Source: Legionella steelei
GTDB taxonomy: Bacteria; Pseudomonadota; Gammaproteobacteria; Legionellales; Legionellaceae
NCBI RefSeq assembly: GCF_001468005.1
Contig: NZ_LNYY01000021.1
Coordinates: 842,500 to 906,499, forward strand
Direction: 5' to 3'
Length of the DNA stretch: 64,000 nt
In this document: piece after piece, positions 29,773 to 39,331 of the stretch
How positions within the stretch are numbered: position 1 is the stretch's first letter
Layout: each line of letters begins with the position of its first letter
Notes under the pieces: generated by a model
Databases searched by the model: none
The model's input: only the letters and a program-made list of their open reading frames with translations
Told to the model about the DNA's origin: nothing
Translations under genes and position numbers: made by a program

Positions 29773-30939
29773 TTATAATTTACAATCCACCACATTCCAA
29801 TTTGACTCAACGATATTTGCTCCTGCTTCATGATATCGACTGTAGTTAAACATCAATGGTTTGTCATGACTAAAAAAAGGTGCGTATGAATTTCTATAGG
29901 TTATTGGGTTATCTGTTAGGAAGACAGAGCAAGTATTTGGCAACAATTGTGCAACGCTTTTTATATTTTTATAACGCGAACTCCCACTAATGTATCCGTG
30001 ATCAAAACCTAAGAAAGCCAGATAAGGTTCTCCGTGACTTTCTTTTTCAATAATTTTTGCTGCAAAACCATTGAAGCTACGAATTCTGAATTGGTCATCT
30101 CCATCTAAGTATTTACTCTGAAAGCTTTTAATATAAGATAAAATTGCAGGATAAGAGTCTAGAGCAACTACGCGTATACCTGCTTTTTTGGCTGCCTTTA
30201 CAATAGCAGTATAACCGGAAAAGCCACAATCACTAGCCAAGTCTTTACAATGTAAATAAGCCGCTAATTCAGTAGGAAGTTCTTCATGGGGGCTATTAAA
30301 ATACTCATCAAGTAATTTTTGATGACGATCATAAAGGAGAAACTCAAAAAACAAAGTTTTTACACCTAATTGTTTAAAATATTCTAAATTTTCTGCGAGG
30401 AATTTTTTGGGAAATTTATGATGATGAATTTCACAAAGATAAATTCCCAAGGAAGTTGCGTTTTTATTTTTTAACTCATTGAATGATTTTTTTAAGGCTT
30501 CCTTTCTTTGCGGTACTGATAAATAAGAATGTGATGCTTGGGAGAAGCTCCAACAATTATGGGGATAATTTTTTTGCTGTGATAAGTCAACGGATAATTG
30601 ACATAAAGATTTAATTTCAGAGACATATTCTTCTGCTGATTTATGATGCCAAAGCACATAGTGATTGCCTTCCCAGCTTGAACTAAAAGGCTGTTGTGTT
30701 AGATGGAGTTGCAGCTTGTTATCAAAATTTGTATACGTGATTAAAACATCCAGCTCATCTGGATGGTAATCAAAATGAATTTGTCGTTTCTCATCATCAA
30801 AATAAATTTTGATGTGTTCCAACGGAAAGCCTTTTATAACCAATGCAACAATTAAGTCCTGATAGCATTGTTTGATGATCGGATAATCGATTTCATCAAT
30901 AGACTCGTTGTTTACCCCTTTTAAAATGCATATGCTCAT
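29773..30939 (-). CDS. TIKI/PMT-C3/ChaN-like putative hydrolase, accessory protein
   Basis: A 388-residue protein with no signal peptide. Residues 160-345 match the pattern of the TIKI/EreA/ChaN/PMT-C3 superfamily: an ExH motif (E170, H172) on a first strand, FLAENLEYFKQLGVKTLFFE with E199, LLYDRHQKLLDEYF, ALDSYP with D261, and AFLGFDHGYI with H314. PMT-like members are used as toxins or effectors by several pathogens. The N-terminal 150 residues are unrecognised. The start at 30939 has AGAGGG seven bases upstream; a longer frame from 31047 overlaps a hairpin. It stands alone between rarA and fleS, so is accessory. A Dot/Icm substrate role is an inference only. Confidence 0.65.
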   Translation of the reverse strand: MSICILKGVNNESIDEIDYPIIKQCYQDLIVALVIKGFPLEHIKIYFDDEKRQIHFDYHPDELDVLITYTNFDNKLQLHLTQQPFSSSWEGNHYVLWHHKSAEEYVSEIKSLCQLSVDLSQQKNYPHNCWSFSQASHSYLSVPQRKEALKKSFNELKNKNATSLGIYLCEIHHHKFPKKFLAENLEYFKQLGVKTLFFEFLLYDRHQKLLDEYFNSPHEELPTELAAYLHCKDLASDCGFSGYTAIVKAAKKAGIRVVALDSYPAILSYIKSFQSKYLDGDDQFRIRSFNGFAAKIIEKESHGEPYLAFLGFDHGYISGSSRYKNIKSVAQLLPNTCSVFLTDNPITYRNSYAPFFSHDKPLMFNYSRYHEAGANIVESNWNVVDCKL

Positions 30940-31038
30940 AGATAAGCCCTCTAATGTGTAACAAGGGCGCTTTTTTTTAGAGTATATCCTGAACACTGGT
31001 ATTGGGAATGCGAGGTTATAGCGCCATATTCGACAGCG

Positions 31039-31076
31039 CATGCCCAACCTGAAAAACAGTGTTCAGGTTGGGCATG
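31039..31076. repeat. Strong hairpin upstream of the TIKI-like gene
   Basis: CATGCCCAACCTGAA (31039-31053) and TTCAGGTTGGGCATG (31062-31076) are exact complements over 15 bases with an eight-base loop. No T-run follows. It sits in the divergent region between the TIKI-like gene and fleS. The region from 31077 to 31282 is AT-rich and must carry the fleS promoter; a TATAAT lies at 31195-31200. Confidence 0.7.
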
Positions 31077-31282
31077 TGCATAGTCATGTTAAGACGCATT
31101 AGTGTCATAAAATCACATTTATTGATTAATTTAATATCAATAGGAGTAACATGGTTATTATTTAATGTCAATAAAAAGAGGGAGCAAAGTTTAATATAAT
31201 TAATTACATGATTTTAAATATATTTTCATTTTATCTTAAATTTGTTACAGTCTTCTTATTAATTATAATAATTTCATCCAGT

Positions 31283-32284
31283 ATGCATTATTCTAATTAC
31301 CAAACATGTGCTGTAAGACCACATATACCTCTTTCTGAGTGGGATATTTTATCTAGCTTACCAACGGCTTTGGTTATTATTAATTCCCAAGGGCGTATCG
31401 TATGGCTAAATCCACCAGCTGAAGCAATGCTAGGATATGGATTACTCGATTCCTTATGGTTAGATGTAATTTTACGCGCTTTTGTTCCTCGCGCAGATGA
31501 CGGTCATGAAGTATCTCTTGCAGATGGTCGCCGCGCCCATGTAGCTATAGCAACTTTGGACAGTTTACCTGGAATATTAGTCAGTTTAACGGATATAACT
31601 GCTACAAGAGATTATGAAAAAGCTAAAGAAAATGAAAAGCGTTTAGTCTCAATTGGTACCATGACTGCACAGCTTGCACATCAAATTAGGACACCCCTGG
31701 CTTCGGCAATGTTGTATACAGAACATTTGAATAATCTCCCTGATCTAGATGTACGCACTCAAAGTTGGATTCATCGATTGCAAGAGTGTCATACCAGCAT
31801 TGAGCAGCAAATTCAGGACTTATTACTGTTTGCACGAGGCACAACAATAGAGCCGACGAGAATGGATATGAGTTATTGGTGTTCTTTACTTGTACAACGT
31901 GCGCAACCTTATGTTTTGGCTCGTAATGTAACTTTCAATGTGAACAATCAGTTGTTTACTGGTGAGTCATTAATTCATTCAGAGTCATTAATTGGTGCTG
32001 TTTTAAACTTGGTGATCAATTCATTGCAATCTGATGCAACAGAAATTAATTTAACACTTGCATCTATGGATGATTCAGGTATACAAATATTAGTAGAGGA
32101 CAATGGTAAGGGAATGACAGAAGAGGTGAAGAGCCAAGCGTTTTCACCTTTTTATACTACAAAGGCTCAAGGTAATGGTTTGGGTTTGGCAGTCGTTTAT
32201 GCAGTAGTAAAAGCGCACGGCGGTCGTGTGAGCCTCGAATCTACAGAAGGAGTAGGTACACAAGTTAATTTGTTTTTGCCGTAA
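31283..32284 (+). CDS. fleS: Flagellar sensor histidine kinase FleS/FlrB
   Basis: A 333-residue PAS-HisKA-HATPase kinase. The PAS domain covers residues 20-105 (ALVIINSQGRIVWLNPPAEA), the phosphorylated His is H133 in LAHQIRTPLASAM, and the ATPase has NLVINSLQSD, DNGKGM and GLGLAVVYAVVKAHGG. It would phosphorylate FleR, encoded next, to turn on sigma-54 flagellar genes. The frame opens at 31208 with a hydrophobic 25-residue extension, but a TATAAT ends only eight bases before that ATG and no ribosome site is seen, so 31283 is preferred. If the longer form is real the kinase would be membrane-bound. Confidence 0.87.
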   Translation: MHYSNYQTCAVRPHIPLSEWDILSSLPTALVIINSQGRIVWLNPPAEAMLGYGLLDSLWLDVILRAFVPRADDGHEVSLADGRRAHVAIATLDSLPGILVSLTDITATRDYEKAKENEKRLVSIGTMTAQLAHQIRTPLASAMLYTEHLNNLPDLDVRTQSWIHRLQECHTSIEQQIQDLLLFARGTTIEPTRMDMSYWCSLLVQRAQPYVLARNVTFNVNNQLFTGESLIHSESLIGAVLNLVINSLQSDATEINLTLASMDDSGIQILVEDNGKGMTEEVKSQAFSPFYTTKAQGNGLGLAVVYAVVKAHGGRVSLESTEGVGTQVNLFLP

Positions 32285-32295
32285 TATGTTGAGTC

Positions 32296-32363
32296 GTCAT
32301 CCTGAGCATGGCAGAGTACTTCTATTTAAATTCATGAAGCACTTTGTTACGCTCGGGATGATA
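32296..32363. repeat. Imperfect palindrome between fleS and fleR
   Basis: GTCATCCTGAGC (32296-32307) and GCTCGGGATGAT (32351-32362) pair with two non-canonical positions; the inner part also pairs weakly (GTACTTC with GAAGCAC). The element fills the 113-base gap within the fleS-fleR operon, so it may lower read-through rather than end transcription. Confidence 0.5.
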
Positions 32364-32397
32364 TCCTTTTTATAACACTTAGAAAAAGGACTTTTTT

Positions 32398-33711
32398 ATG
32401 AGTCATGTTTTAATCGTTGAAGATGATCCAGTATTAAGGGAAGCGCTGGCTGAAACAATGACTATTGCTGGCCATACATATATTACCGCTAAAGATGGCA
32501 AGGAAGCTCTAGCCCTTCTTGAAATTCATAACCCATCTGTTGTTTTAACGGATATTCGCATGGATGAACTTGATGGCAATCAGTTACTCGCAGAGATCCA
32601 AAAAAGAAGACTTGGATTGCCTGTGATTTTGATGACGGCTTATGGATCCGTACAAGATGCAGTGAATGCGCTTCATCATGGCGCAGTAGATTATTTACAA
32701 AAGCCATTCAGTGCTCAGGTATTAACTGAAAAAATCAATCAATACATTAAAGTAGAGTTTGATGAAGACACTGGAGAACCCATTGCCAAAGATCCTAAAA
32801 GTCAGGCTTTACTGACTATGGCATTAAAAGTTGCACAATCGGATGTTGGTGTGATGATTAGTGGTGAAAGTGGGACCGGTAAAGAGGTTTTAGCTCACTT
32901 TATTCACGATCATTCGTCGCGTAAAAAGCAGCCTTTCATTGCAATTAATTGTGCAGCAATCCCTGAGCAAATGCTGGAGGCTACTTTATTTGGCTATGAA
33001 AAGGGCTCTTTTACTGGGGCTTATAAATCAACTCCTGGAAAGTTTGAGCAAGCACAAGGTGGGACTTTGCTTCTGGATGAAGTTAGTGAAATGCCCTTAA
33101 GTTTACAGGCTAAACTGCTTCGTGTTTTGCAAGAGAAAGAAGTGGAGCGAATTGGTGCTAATAAAACAATTAGCTTAGATGTACGCATATTAGCCACCAC
33201 CAATAGACAACTTAAAGATGAAGTAAAGGCAGGACGTTTTAGGGAGGATTTGTTTTATCGTTTGAATGTTTTTCCCTTACAATGGCACCCCTTACGTGAG
33301 CGAAAGAATGATATTATTCCTTTAGCGAATTATTTGATACGTAAACATTGCCAACATAAACAGCCCGTGGTCCCAGTGATTTGTCCTGCTGCTCAGAAAC
33401 TGATGCTGGCTTATCCTTGGCCAGGAAATGCGAGAGAGTTAGATAATGTGATTCAACGAGCATTAGTGTTACAAACGCAAGGCATTATAGAAGCAGAGCA
33501 CTTGCAATTGTCATTAACTGCAACATTGATTCCTGAAACAACTCCAGCTGCTCACAGTAAAAATTTGCAAATTCATGAATTTGAATTGATTGAAAAAACT
33601 TTATTGGAGAATGAAGGGAATAGACAAAAAGTAGCTGCTTTATTAGGTGTGAGTGAACGAACATTACGTTATAAGCTAGCAAAAATGCGCGAAGAAGGGT
33701 ATACAGTATAA
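32398..33711 (+). CDS. fleR: Sigma-54-dependent flagellar response regulator FleR/FlrC
   Basis: A 437-residue NtrC-type activator. Receiver domain with phospho-acceptor D52 (VVLTDIRMDELDG) and the acidic pair in IVEDDP; AAA+ domain with Walker A GESGTGKEV, the sigma-54 contact loop GSFTGA (usual GAFTGA with Ser at position 2), and Walker B GGTLLLDEVSEMP; C-terminal Fis-type helix-turn-helix (NRQKVAALLGVSERTLRYKL). With FleS it drives the mid-class basal body genes that follow. No sigma-54 promoter of the TGGCAC-N5-TTGC type could be found in the gaps of this cluster. Confidence 0.95.
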   Translation: MSHVLIVEDDPVLREALAETMTIAGHTYITAKDGKEALALLEIHNPSVVLTDIRMDELDGNQLLAEIQKRRLGLPVILMTAYGSVQDAVNALHHGAVDYLQKPFSAQVLTEKINQYIKVEFDEDTGEPIAKDPKSQALLTMALKVAQSDVGVMISGESGTGKEVLAHFIHDHSSRKKQPFIAINCAAIPEQMLEATLFGYEKGSFTGAYKSTPGKFEQAQGGTLLLDEVSEMPLSLQAKLLRVLQEKEVERIGANKTISLDVRILATTNRQLKDEVKAGRFREDLFYRLNVFPLQWHPLRERKNDIIPLANYLIRKHCQHKQPVVPVICPAAQKLMLAYPWPGNARELDNVIQRALVLQTQGIIEAEHLQLSLTATLIPETTPAAHSKNLQIHEFELIEKTLLENEGNRQKVAALLGVSERTLRYKLAKMREEGYTV

Positions 33712-33776
33712 AAGATTGTGTATGCCTGGGTAGATAGAAGGGACAATAAGCAAACAATTAAGAGGTAAATAGGGAT

Positions 33777-34091
33777 ATGAGTGATATTAATACAGTAAAC
33801 CTGCTAAACCAGATAAAGACAATGTCTGCTAAGGCCGAGGGTGGAGTTATAGAAACAGAGACGAATCAATCTCCCTTTGGTACAGTATTCCAACAAGCAT
33901 TAAACCAAGTTAATGATTTAAACCAAACCGCCGACGCTTTAAAAACCCGTTTTGAAATGGGCGATCCTAATATTAGTTTAGGGGAAGTGATGATAGCAAC
34001 CCAAAAGTCCAACTTGGGGCTTGAGGCTACTGTTCGAGTTCGTAACAAAGTGGTACAAGCATATCAAGATATAATGAATATGCCAGTATAA
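33777..34091 (+). CDS. fliE: Flagellar hook-basal body protein FliE
   Basis: FliE joins the MS ring to the rod. The 104-residue protein has the normal length and the conserved C-terminal block DPNISLGEVMIATQKSNLGL, then TVRVRNKVVQAYQDIMNMPV. AGGTAAATAGGG precedes the start. It opens the structural part of the fli operon, 14 bases before fliF. Confidence 0.95.
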   Translation: MSDINTVNLLNQIKTMSAKAEGGVIETETNQSPFGTVFQQALNQVNDLNQTADALKTRFEMGDPNISLGEVMIATQKSNLGLEATVRVRNKVVQAYQDIMNMPV

Positions 34092-34104
34092 TTAGGAGCT
34101 TGAT

Positions 34105-35736
34105 ATGGCGTTGGCTGATAGTGCATCAACAGTAGCAGCAAAGTTTGCAAATCTATCTATTGCCCGACAAGTAGGCTTGTTAATAGGGATAGCAGCAAGC
34201 ATAGCAATTGGTTTAGCAGTAGTTTTATGGTCTCGCGATCCAAATTATGTACCTTTATACACACAAATGAATGCACGTGACGCAGCCGAAGTGGTATCTG
34301 CACTCGAACGTAATGGTATAGATTTTAAGATTGACAGTAATAACAGCATGGTTATGGTGGCTGCAGAGAATCTGCAACATGTACGCCTCAAATTGGCAAT
34401 GGAAGGATTACCTCGTGAACCAGCGGGTTCAGATGAACTTTTTTCCAACTCCAACGCATTTAATAGCAGTCAATTTATGGAAAATGCACGTTATAAACAG
34501 GCATTGGAAGCGGAGTTGGCACGCACTATAAGTAAATTCAATGATATTAAATCAGCCCGAGTGCATCTTGCAATTCCGCGTGAGTCAGCATTTGTTCGTG
34601 ATGCACATGAGCCGAGTGCATCGGTTTTTCTTGATGTTTACTCCGGTTTAGAACTTAAAAAGCATACGATTGCTGCTATTGTGAATTTGGTTGCATCCAG
34701 TATTCCAAACCTATCAGCAAGTCGTGTTACTGTAGTTGATCAAGATGGGCAGTTATTAAATGAAGGTGGCGGGCAAACTCTTTTTTCAGATACCGAACGC
34801 TTTTTAGATTACAGGCAAAATTTAGAACGTCAGTATGCGCAAAAGATTCAAGATATCTTAACGCCAATACTTGGTTATGGTCGTGTTAGAGCAAAAGTTT
34901 CTGCTGATGTTGATTTTACAAGTTACGAGCAAACACAAGAACTGTTTAATCCGGAGCAACCTTCTTTGCGTAGTGAACAATCTATGGAAGAAAAGCGCAG
35001 CGCTTCAAATGAAGCAGTTGGAGTCCCTGGCACTTTATCCAATATTCCACAAAATAATCCTGCGCTTGCTCCCAAGAATACTCCTCCTAAAAATGCACCG
35101 CCACAAGCACAAACGCAAACTACATCCGATACAAATCAAGCCACTGATTCACGTACACAGAGTACTAAAAATTTCGAGTTGGATAAAACAGTAAGCCACA
35201 CTAAAAATCAACCGGGAACAATTAAACGACTTAGTGTCGCTGTTTTGGTAGACAATCGAGCGGTGATGGATGAAAAAACTAAAAAAATGACTAAAACCCC
35301 GTTGACTCCAAAGGAAATAAAGCAAATCCAATTGTTAGTTGCTGATGCCATTGGATTAAATGCGCAGCGAGGCGATAGTTTGAACGTCATCAATACTGAT
35401 TTTGTTAAGCCTGAACCTATAGCAGCTATTCCTGAGGAGCGTTTTTGGCAGAAAGATATTTTCTGGTCCATAGTCAAGCAAGCAGCAGGTGCCTTATTTG
35501 TTTTGGCATTAATTTTTGGTGTGCTAAGACCTATGCTTAAGACGTTGGCAAGTAATCGAAATGTTGGTAATGTTCCGACTGAGGAGCAACCTCTCGGTAA
35601 TTTAACCTATGATGGGACAATCTCAATCAAAGATGCAAATGATTATGAGTCACAATTAAATTTATTACGCCAGGTTGTTGATAAGGAACCCAAAAGGGTA
35701 GCACAGGTTGTTAAAAATTGGGTTGATCGGGGGTAG
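34105..35736 (+). CDS. fliF: Flagellar M-ring protein FliF
   Basis: FliF forms the MS ring, the base of the basal body in the inner membrane. The 543-residue protein has a first membrane helix (about 24-43), the YscJ/FliF periplasmic domain (YVPLYTQMNARDAAEVVSAL, then KARVHLAIPRE-like SARVHLAIPRESAF), a disordered Pro/Gln/Thr-rich segment about residues 310-360, a second helix (ALFVLALIFGVLRPML), and the C-terminal FliG-binding tail (LLRQVVDKEPKRVAQVVKNW). Its tail is directly followed by fliG, its binding partner. Confidence 0.97.
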   Translation: MALADSASTVAAKFANLSIARQVGLLIGIAASIAIGLAVVLWSRDPNYVPLYTQMNARDAAEVVSALERNGIDFKIDSNNSMVMVAAENLQHVRLKLAMEGLPREPAGSDELFSNSNAFNSSQFMENARYKQALEAELARTISKFNDIKSARVHLAIPRESAFVRDAHEPSASVFLDVYSGLELKKHTIAAIVNLVASSIPNLSASRVTVVDQDGQLLNEGGGQTLFSDTERFLDYRQNLERQYAQKIQDILTPILGYGRVRAKVSADVDFTSYEQTQELFNPEQPSLRSEQSMEEKRSASNEAVGVPGTLSNIPQNNPALAPKNTPPKNAPPQAQTQTTSDTNQATDSRTQSTKNFELDKTVSHTKNQPGTIKRLSVAVLVDNRAVMDEKTKKMTKTPLTPKEIKQIQLLVADAIGLNAQRGDSLNVINTDFVKPEPIAAIPEERFWQKDIFWSIVKQAAGALFVLALIFGVLRPMLKTLASNRNVGNVPTEEQPLGNLTYDGTISIKDANDYESQLNLLRQVVDKEPKRVAQVVKNWVDRG

Positions 35737-35738
35737 TT

Positions 35739-36728
35739 ATGGATGGAATAGAGCGCGCAGCCATTTTGCTATTAAGTATGGGTGAAAAAAATGCAGCTGA
35801 AGTATTAAGACATCTAGAGCCGAGACAGGTACAGAAGGTTGGTGTTGCAATGACGACACTCAGTAATGTAACTAAGGCGAAAATGGAAAATGTTTTGATC
35901 GAGTTTACGAACGCGATTGGAGAGCAGACAAGTTTAACAGTAGATACAGAGCATTATTTGCGTACTGTACTCATTGAAGCATTAGGATTGGAAAAAGCAA
36001 CTCCATTTATTGACCGGATCTTAGTATCTGATAAAGACAGTGGGCTTAATCGCTTAAAATGGTTGGATGGTCGCTTAATCGCCGATGTTATTCGTAACGA
36101 ACACCCGCAAATTATTGCAACCATATTAATTCATTTGGATAGTGAGCAAGCTGCTGAAGTAGTACGTTATTTTAGTATGGAAAAACGATCGGAAGTGTTA
36201 TTGCGTATGTGTAATATCGATACCGTTAAACCAGAGGCCATTTCAGAGCTTGGGCAAGTCATCGAAAAACAACTCAGTGGACAGAAGATAAGTAAAAGCG
36301 CCTCCGTAGGAGGAATTAAGAGTGTTGCAGATGTGATTAACTATTTTGATGGCGCTATGGAAGAAGAGGTACTGAATAAAATTAAAGATTGGGATCAAGA
36401 TCTAAGCGAAAAAATCCGCGACAAAATGTTTGTTTTTGAGAATTTGGTAGATATGGATGATCGAAGCATGCAAACATTATTACGTGATGTGACACCCGAA
36501 CAATTAAAATTGGCATTAAAAGGTACTACTGAGCCAACTAAAGAAAAAATATTTTCCAATATGTCTAAGCGAGCTGCTGACTTATTGCGTGAGGATATTG
36601 AATTACAAGGACCGGTCAAGGTTGTTGATGTGGAGCGTGCACAACGTGATATTCTCGCCGTAGCCAAAAATCTTGCTGAAGATGGCAAAATTGCACTGGG
36701 TTCTAAAGGTGGCGATGAGATGATATAG
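35739..36728 (+). CDS. fliG: Flagellar motor switch protein FliG
   Basis: FliG couples the stator torque to the rotor. The 329-residue protein has the N-terminal FliF-binding domain (ERAAILLLSMGEKNAAEVLR), the middle domain with EHPQIIATILIHLD, and the C-terminal torque helix with charged residues (SKRAADLLREDIELQGPVKV). Two bases after fliF. It is followed by a 156-base hairpin-rich gap before fliH, an unusual break in a fli operon. Confidence 0.97.
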   Translation: MDGIERAAILLLSMGEKNAAEVLRHLEPRQVQKVGVAMTTLSNVTKAKMENVLIEFTNAIGEQTSLTVDTEHYLRTVLIEALGLEKATPFIDRILVSDKDSGLNRLKWLDGRLIADVIRNEHPQIIATILIHLDSEQAAEVVRYFSMEKRSEVLLRMCNIDTVKPEAISELGQVIEKQLSGQKISKSASVGGIKSVADVINYFDGAMEEEVLNKIKDWDQDLSEKIRDKMFVFENLVDMDDRSMQTLLRDVTPEQLKLALKGTTEPTKEKIFSNMSKRAADLLREDIELQGPVKVVDVERAQRDILAVAKNLAEDGKIALGSKGGDEMI

Positions 36729-36748
36729 GCTGTAGTCTGGTGTGAATA

Positions 36749-36799
36749 CCTCGCCATCTTGAACGAAGCGAGGGCTCTCTAGGTTGTAGCACTGTGCTA
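36749..36799. repeat. Two small hairpins in the fliG-fliH gap
   Basis: CCTCGC (36749-36754) pairs with GCGAGG (36768-36773); further on TAGCAC (36787-36792) and GTGCTA (36794-36799) form a tight palindrome around one base. The whole gap runs 36729-36884 and has no open frame. It suggests that the transcript may be processed or partly ended here, with fliHIJ driven in part by a second promoter, which is not visible. Confidence 0.5.
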
Positions 36800-36884
36800 T
36801 GATAGGAGATTTGTTGTTGTAGCCGGGATGATGGTCAAAAGGCTACTTTTTTATGATGGAATATGATTTCAGGATGATAAGTAT

Positions 36885-37532
36885 ATGTCGAATGAATTTG
36901 AGCCCTACTTGAAGAAAAAAGGGAATAATCAGGGGTTTAGTGTTTGGGAATACGAATCGATTATTGATAAAGAAGCACAAGTAGAAATTAATGAGGAAGA
37001 GCGCTTTCTTGCTGAATGCGAGCGGTTAAAAAATGAAGCGATAGACAAAGGTTATGCAGAAGGGATGCAACGAGCCCAGGCTGAAATTACTGAAAAAAGA
37101 CAACAGTTTGTACGTTGGTTTGATATATTAAAAAATCCTGTAAAACTTCTTGATGAACAAGTAACCCAAGAAATAATTCAAACTATAATTTGGTTAAGCC
37201 AACATTGTATCGGTGTTGAGCTATCTGTTCATCCGGACAAGTTAAAAAATTTATTCGACTCCATCAAATCAGAACTACCCTCCTTAAAAGCGTACAAAGT
37301 GCTTGCCATGCATCCAGAAGATGTGAACTGGGTTCAAAGTGAGTTTAATGAAAAGGGGATAGACGGCTTACAGGAAATTTTGGTAGCAGATCCTTCATTA
37401 AGTCGAGGTGATTTTTATCTAAAAGGTGAGTATAGTGAATTAGATGGTCGAATATACACCCGTTTAACGACCTTATTCGCGAAACATATAACTCAAGATA
37501 ATCTGATTACACCTATGAAAGATCAGGATTGA
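36885..37532 (+). CDS. fliH: Flagellar assembly protein FliH
   Basis: FliH binds the export ATPase FliI and links it to the export gate. The 215-residue protein has an N-terminal region with a hydrophobic/aromatic patch (NNQGFSVWEYESI), a Glu/Lys/Gln-rich coiled coil (residues 40-85, with GYAEGMQRAQAEIT), and the V-ATPase-subunit-E-like C-terminal domain (QTIIWLSQHCIGVELSVHPD). Length and order before fliI are typical. Confidence 0.9.
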   Translation: MSNEFEPYLKKKGNNQGFSVWEYESIIDKEAQVEINEEERFLAECERLKNEAIDKGYAEGMQRAQAEITEKRQQFVRWFDILKNPVKLLDEQVTQEIIQTIIWLSQHCIGVELSVHPDKLKNLFDSIKSELPSLKAYKVLAMHPEDVNWVQSEFNEKGIDGLQEILVADPSLSRGDFYLKGEYSELDGRIYTRLTTLFAKHITQDNLITPMKDQD

Positions 37533-37535
37533 TCG

Positions 37536-38882
37536 ATGAAAATTTATGAACCTCATTTGATTAAAATACTTCCTGAAATTCGTGAAAAAGAGCAACTAGG
37601 ATTATTGCATTGTGGTCGCATAAGTCGTGCTGTAGGTCTCACTCTGGAGGCCAAGGGGTTCAATCAACCTGTTGGAGCACGTTGTTTTATTACCATTGAT
37701 GCCTCACATACTATTGAAGCTGAGGTAGTTGGGTTTGGCCATGAACGGGCGTATTTGATGTCTATAGGTGCGATCCAGGGACTTGCGCCAGGGATGATTA
37801 TTACGCCAACAGGACGTGTTGCACAAGTTGAGGTAGGAAGCCAATTATTGGGACGAATTGTAAATGGTTCAGGAACGCTTATAGATGAAGGAGCCCGTCT
37901 TGAGCTAAATGAAGCGTACCCTTTAATTAGCCCGGCTATTAATCCTTTAAAAAGAGCGGTTATTGATACTCCTTTAGATGTAGGAATACGTGCAATTAAT
38001 GGACTACTTACTGTTGGACGTGGTCAGCGAATAGGACTATTTGCAGGTTCAGGAGTGGGGAAATCTGTTTTGTTAGGCATGATGACCCGGTTTACCAAAG
38101 CAGATGTTGTGGTTGTTGGATTGATTGGTGAGCGGGGTAGGGAAGTCAAAGAGTTCATTGAATTAAATTTAGGTACAGAGGGCTTAAAACGTGCGGTTGT
38201 CGTCGCCGCTCCTGCAGATGAAAGTCCACTAATGCGATTACATGGCGCTAAAGTTGCTACAAGTATTGCTGAATATTTCCGTGATCAAGGCAAACATGTC
38301 TTACTCCTTATGGACTCTTTAACTCGTTTTGCGCAGGCACAAAGAGAGATTGCTCTTTCTATAGGTGAAGCACCAGCAACTAAAGGTTATCCGCCCTCAG
38401 TTTTTGCTGAACTACCCAAACTCGTTGAACGTGCCGGTAATGGCGAACTAGGAAGTGGTTCGATTACTGCATTTTATACTGTTTTAACTGAGGGGGATGA
38501 TTTGCAAGATCCCATCGCTGATTCTGCGCGGGCTATTTTGGATGGACATATCGTATTAAGTCGCTCTATTGCTGAAGAAGGACAATACCCTGCTATTGAT
38601 TTGGAAGCGTCTATCAGTCGTGTAATGCAAACTATAGTATCTAAGCAACAAATGGATGATATGTTATTATTCAAAAAGAATTTATCGCTTTATGAAAAAA
38701 ATAAAGACTTCATATTGCTTGGTGCTTATGCCAAAGGAAGTGATCCAAATCTTGATAAGGCGATTCAAGCGAGAGATAAAATTCGCGAATATATGGAACA
38801 AGGTATTAATGAGCGGTTTGATTATAAGGACAGTGTAGATATGTTAACCCATTTAGCATCATCTTTTGGAGCTAATGGATGA
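37536..38882 (+). CDS. fliI: Flagellum-specific ATP synthase FliI
   Basis: FliI is the hexameric ATPase that promotes flagellar protein export. The 448-residue protein has Walker [16 protein letters not shown] at about residue 168, Walker [19 protein letters not shown], and the [10 protein letters not shown]-like block ([20 protein letters not shown]) of the F1-beta family. Starts three bases after fliH and its last four bases overlap the fliJ start. Confidence 0.97.
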   Translation: MKIYEPHLIKILPEIREKEQLGLLHCGRISRAVGLTLEAKGFNQPVGARCFITIDASHTIEAEVVGFGHERAYLMSIGAIQGLAPGMIITPTGRVAQVEVGSQLLGRIVNGSGTLIDEGARLELNEAYPLISPAINPLKRAVIDTPLDVGIRAINGLLTVGRGQRIGLFAGSGVGKSVLLGMMTRFTKADVVVVGLIGERGREVKEFIELNLGTEGLKRAVVVAAPADESPLMRLHGAKVATSIAEYFRDQGKHVLLLMDSLTRFAQAQREIALSIGEAPATKGYPPSVFAELPKLVERAGNGELGSGSITAFYTVLTEGDDLQDPIADSARAILDGHIVLSRSIAEEGQYPAIDLEASISRVMQTIVSKQQMDDMLLFKKNLSLYEKNKDFILLGAYAKGSDPNLDKAIQARDKIREYMEQGINERFDYKDSVDMLTHLASSFGANG

Positions 38883-39331
38883 GCCAACGATTAGAACGTT
38901 TAAAGCAGCTTCTGCAGATTAAAAAGGATGCGACTCAAGCTGCATATCAAGAACTCTTAAAAGCGCAAGAGCAATTCAAGCAAAATAAAATAAAACATGA
39001 GCAATTAGTGATTTATCGTCAGGATTACCTAAAGCAAGTTGAGAAAATTGGTGAACAAGGAACGATAGTTGCCCGACTACGCAACCGCATCGATTTTATT
39101 AGCCATTTGGATACAGCTTTAATACAATTGAATGGGCATTTGGCTTATTTAGGAAAGGTAAAGGCTAAGGCCGAACTTAATTATAAGCAAGCGAAAATTT
39201 CTGAAGAAGGAGTCAGCCTTTTGATCGAGCGAGTTAATAAGAGCGAACAAGTCAAATTACAGCGCATTGAGCAAAAAGAAAATGATGAGTATGCGCAAAA
39301 GCAATGGTATAGTAAACACACCAATGAGTAA
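38879..39331 (+). CDS. fliJ: Flagellar export chaperone FliJ
   Basis: A 150-residue, almost entirely helical, coiled-coil protein rich in Lys, Gln and Glu ([20 protein letters not shown] at its start), matching FliJ in length, composition and position after fliI. FliJ sits in the FliI ring and moves chaperones in the export apparatus. Sequence identity in this family is low, so context carries much of the call. Its last eight bases overlap the start of the YhdP-like gene. Confidence 0.87.
   Translation: MSQRLERLKQLLQIKKDATQAAYQELLKAQEQFKQNKIKHEQLVIYRQDYLKQVEKIGEQGTIVARLRNRIDFISHLDTALIQLNGHLAYLGKVKAKAELNYKQAKISEEGVSLLIERVNKSEQVKLQRIEQKENDEYAQKQWYSKHTNE

Noticed and set aside
31208-31282. Membrane-anchor extension of FleS
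   Set aside because: AT-rich sequence gives hydrophobic codons by chance, a TATAAT lies directly before it, and no ribosome site is present. Not excluded.
33712-33776. Sigma-54 promoter before fliE
   Set aside because: No TGG-N8-10-TGC pattern of acceptable quality was found there or in the other gaps of the flagellar cluster.
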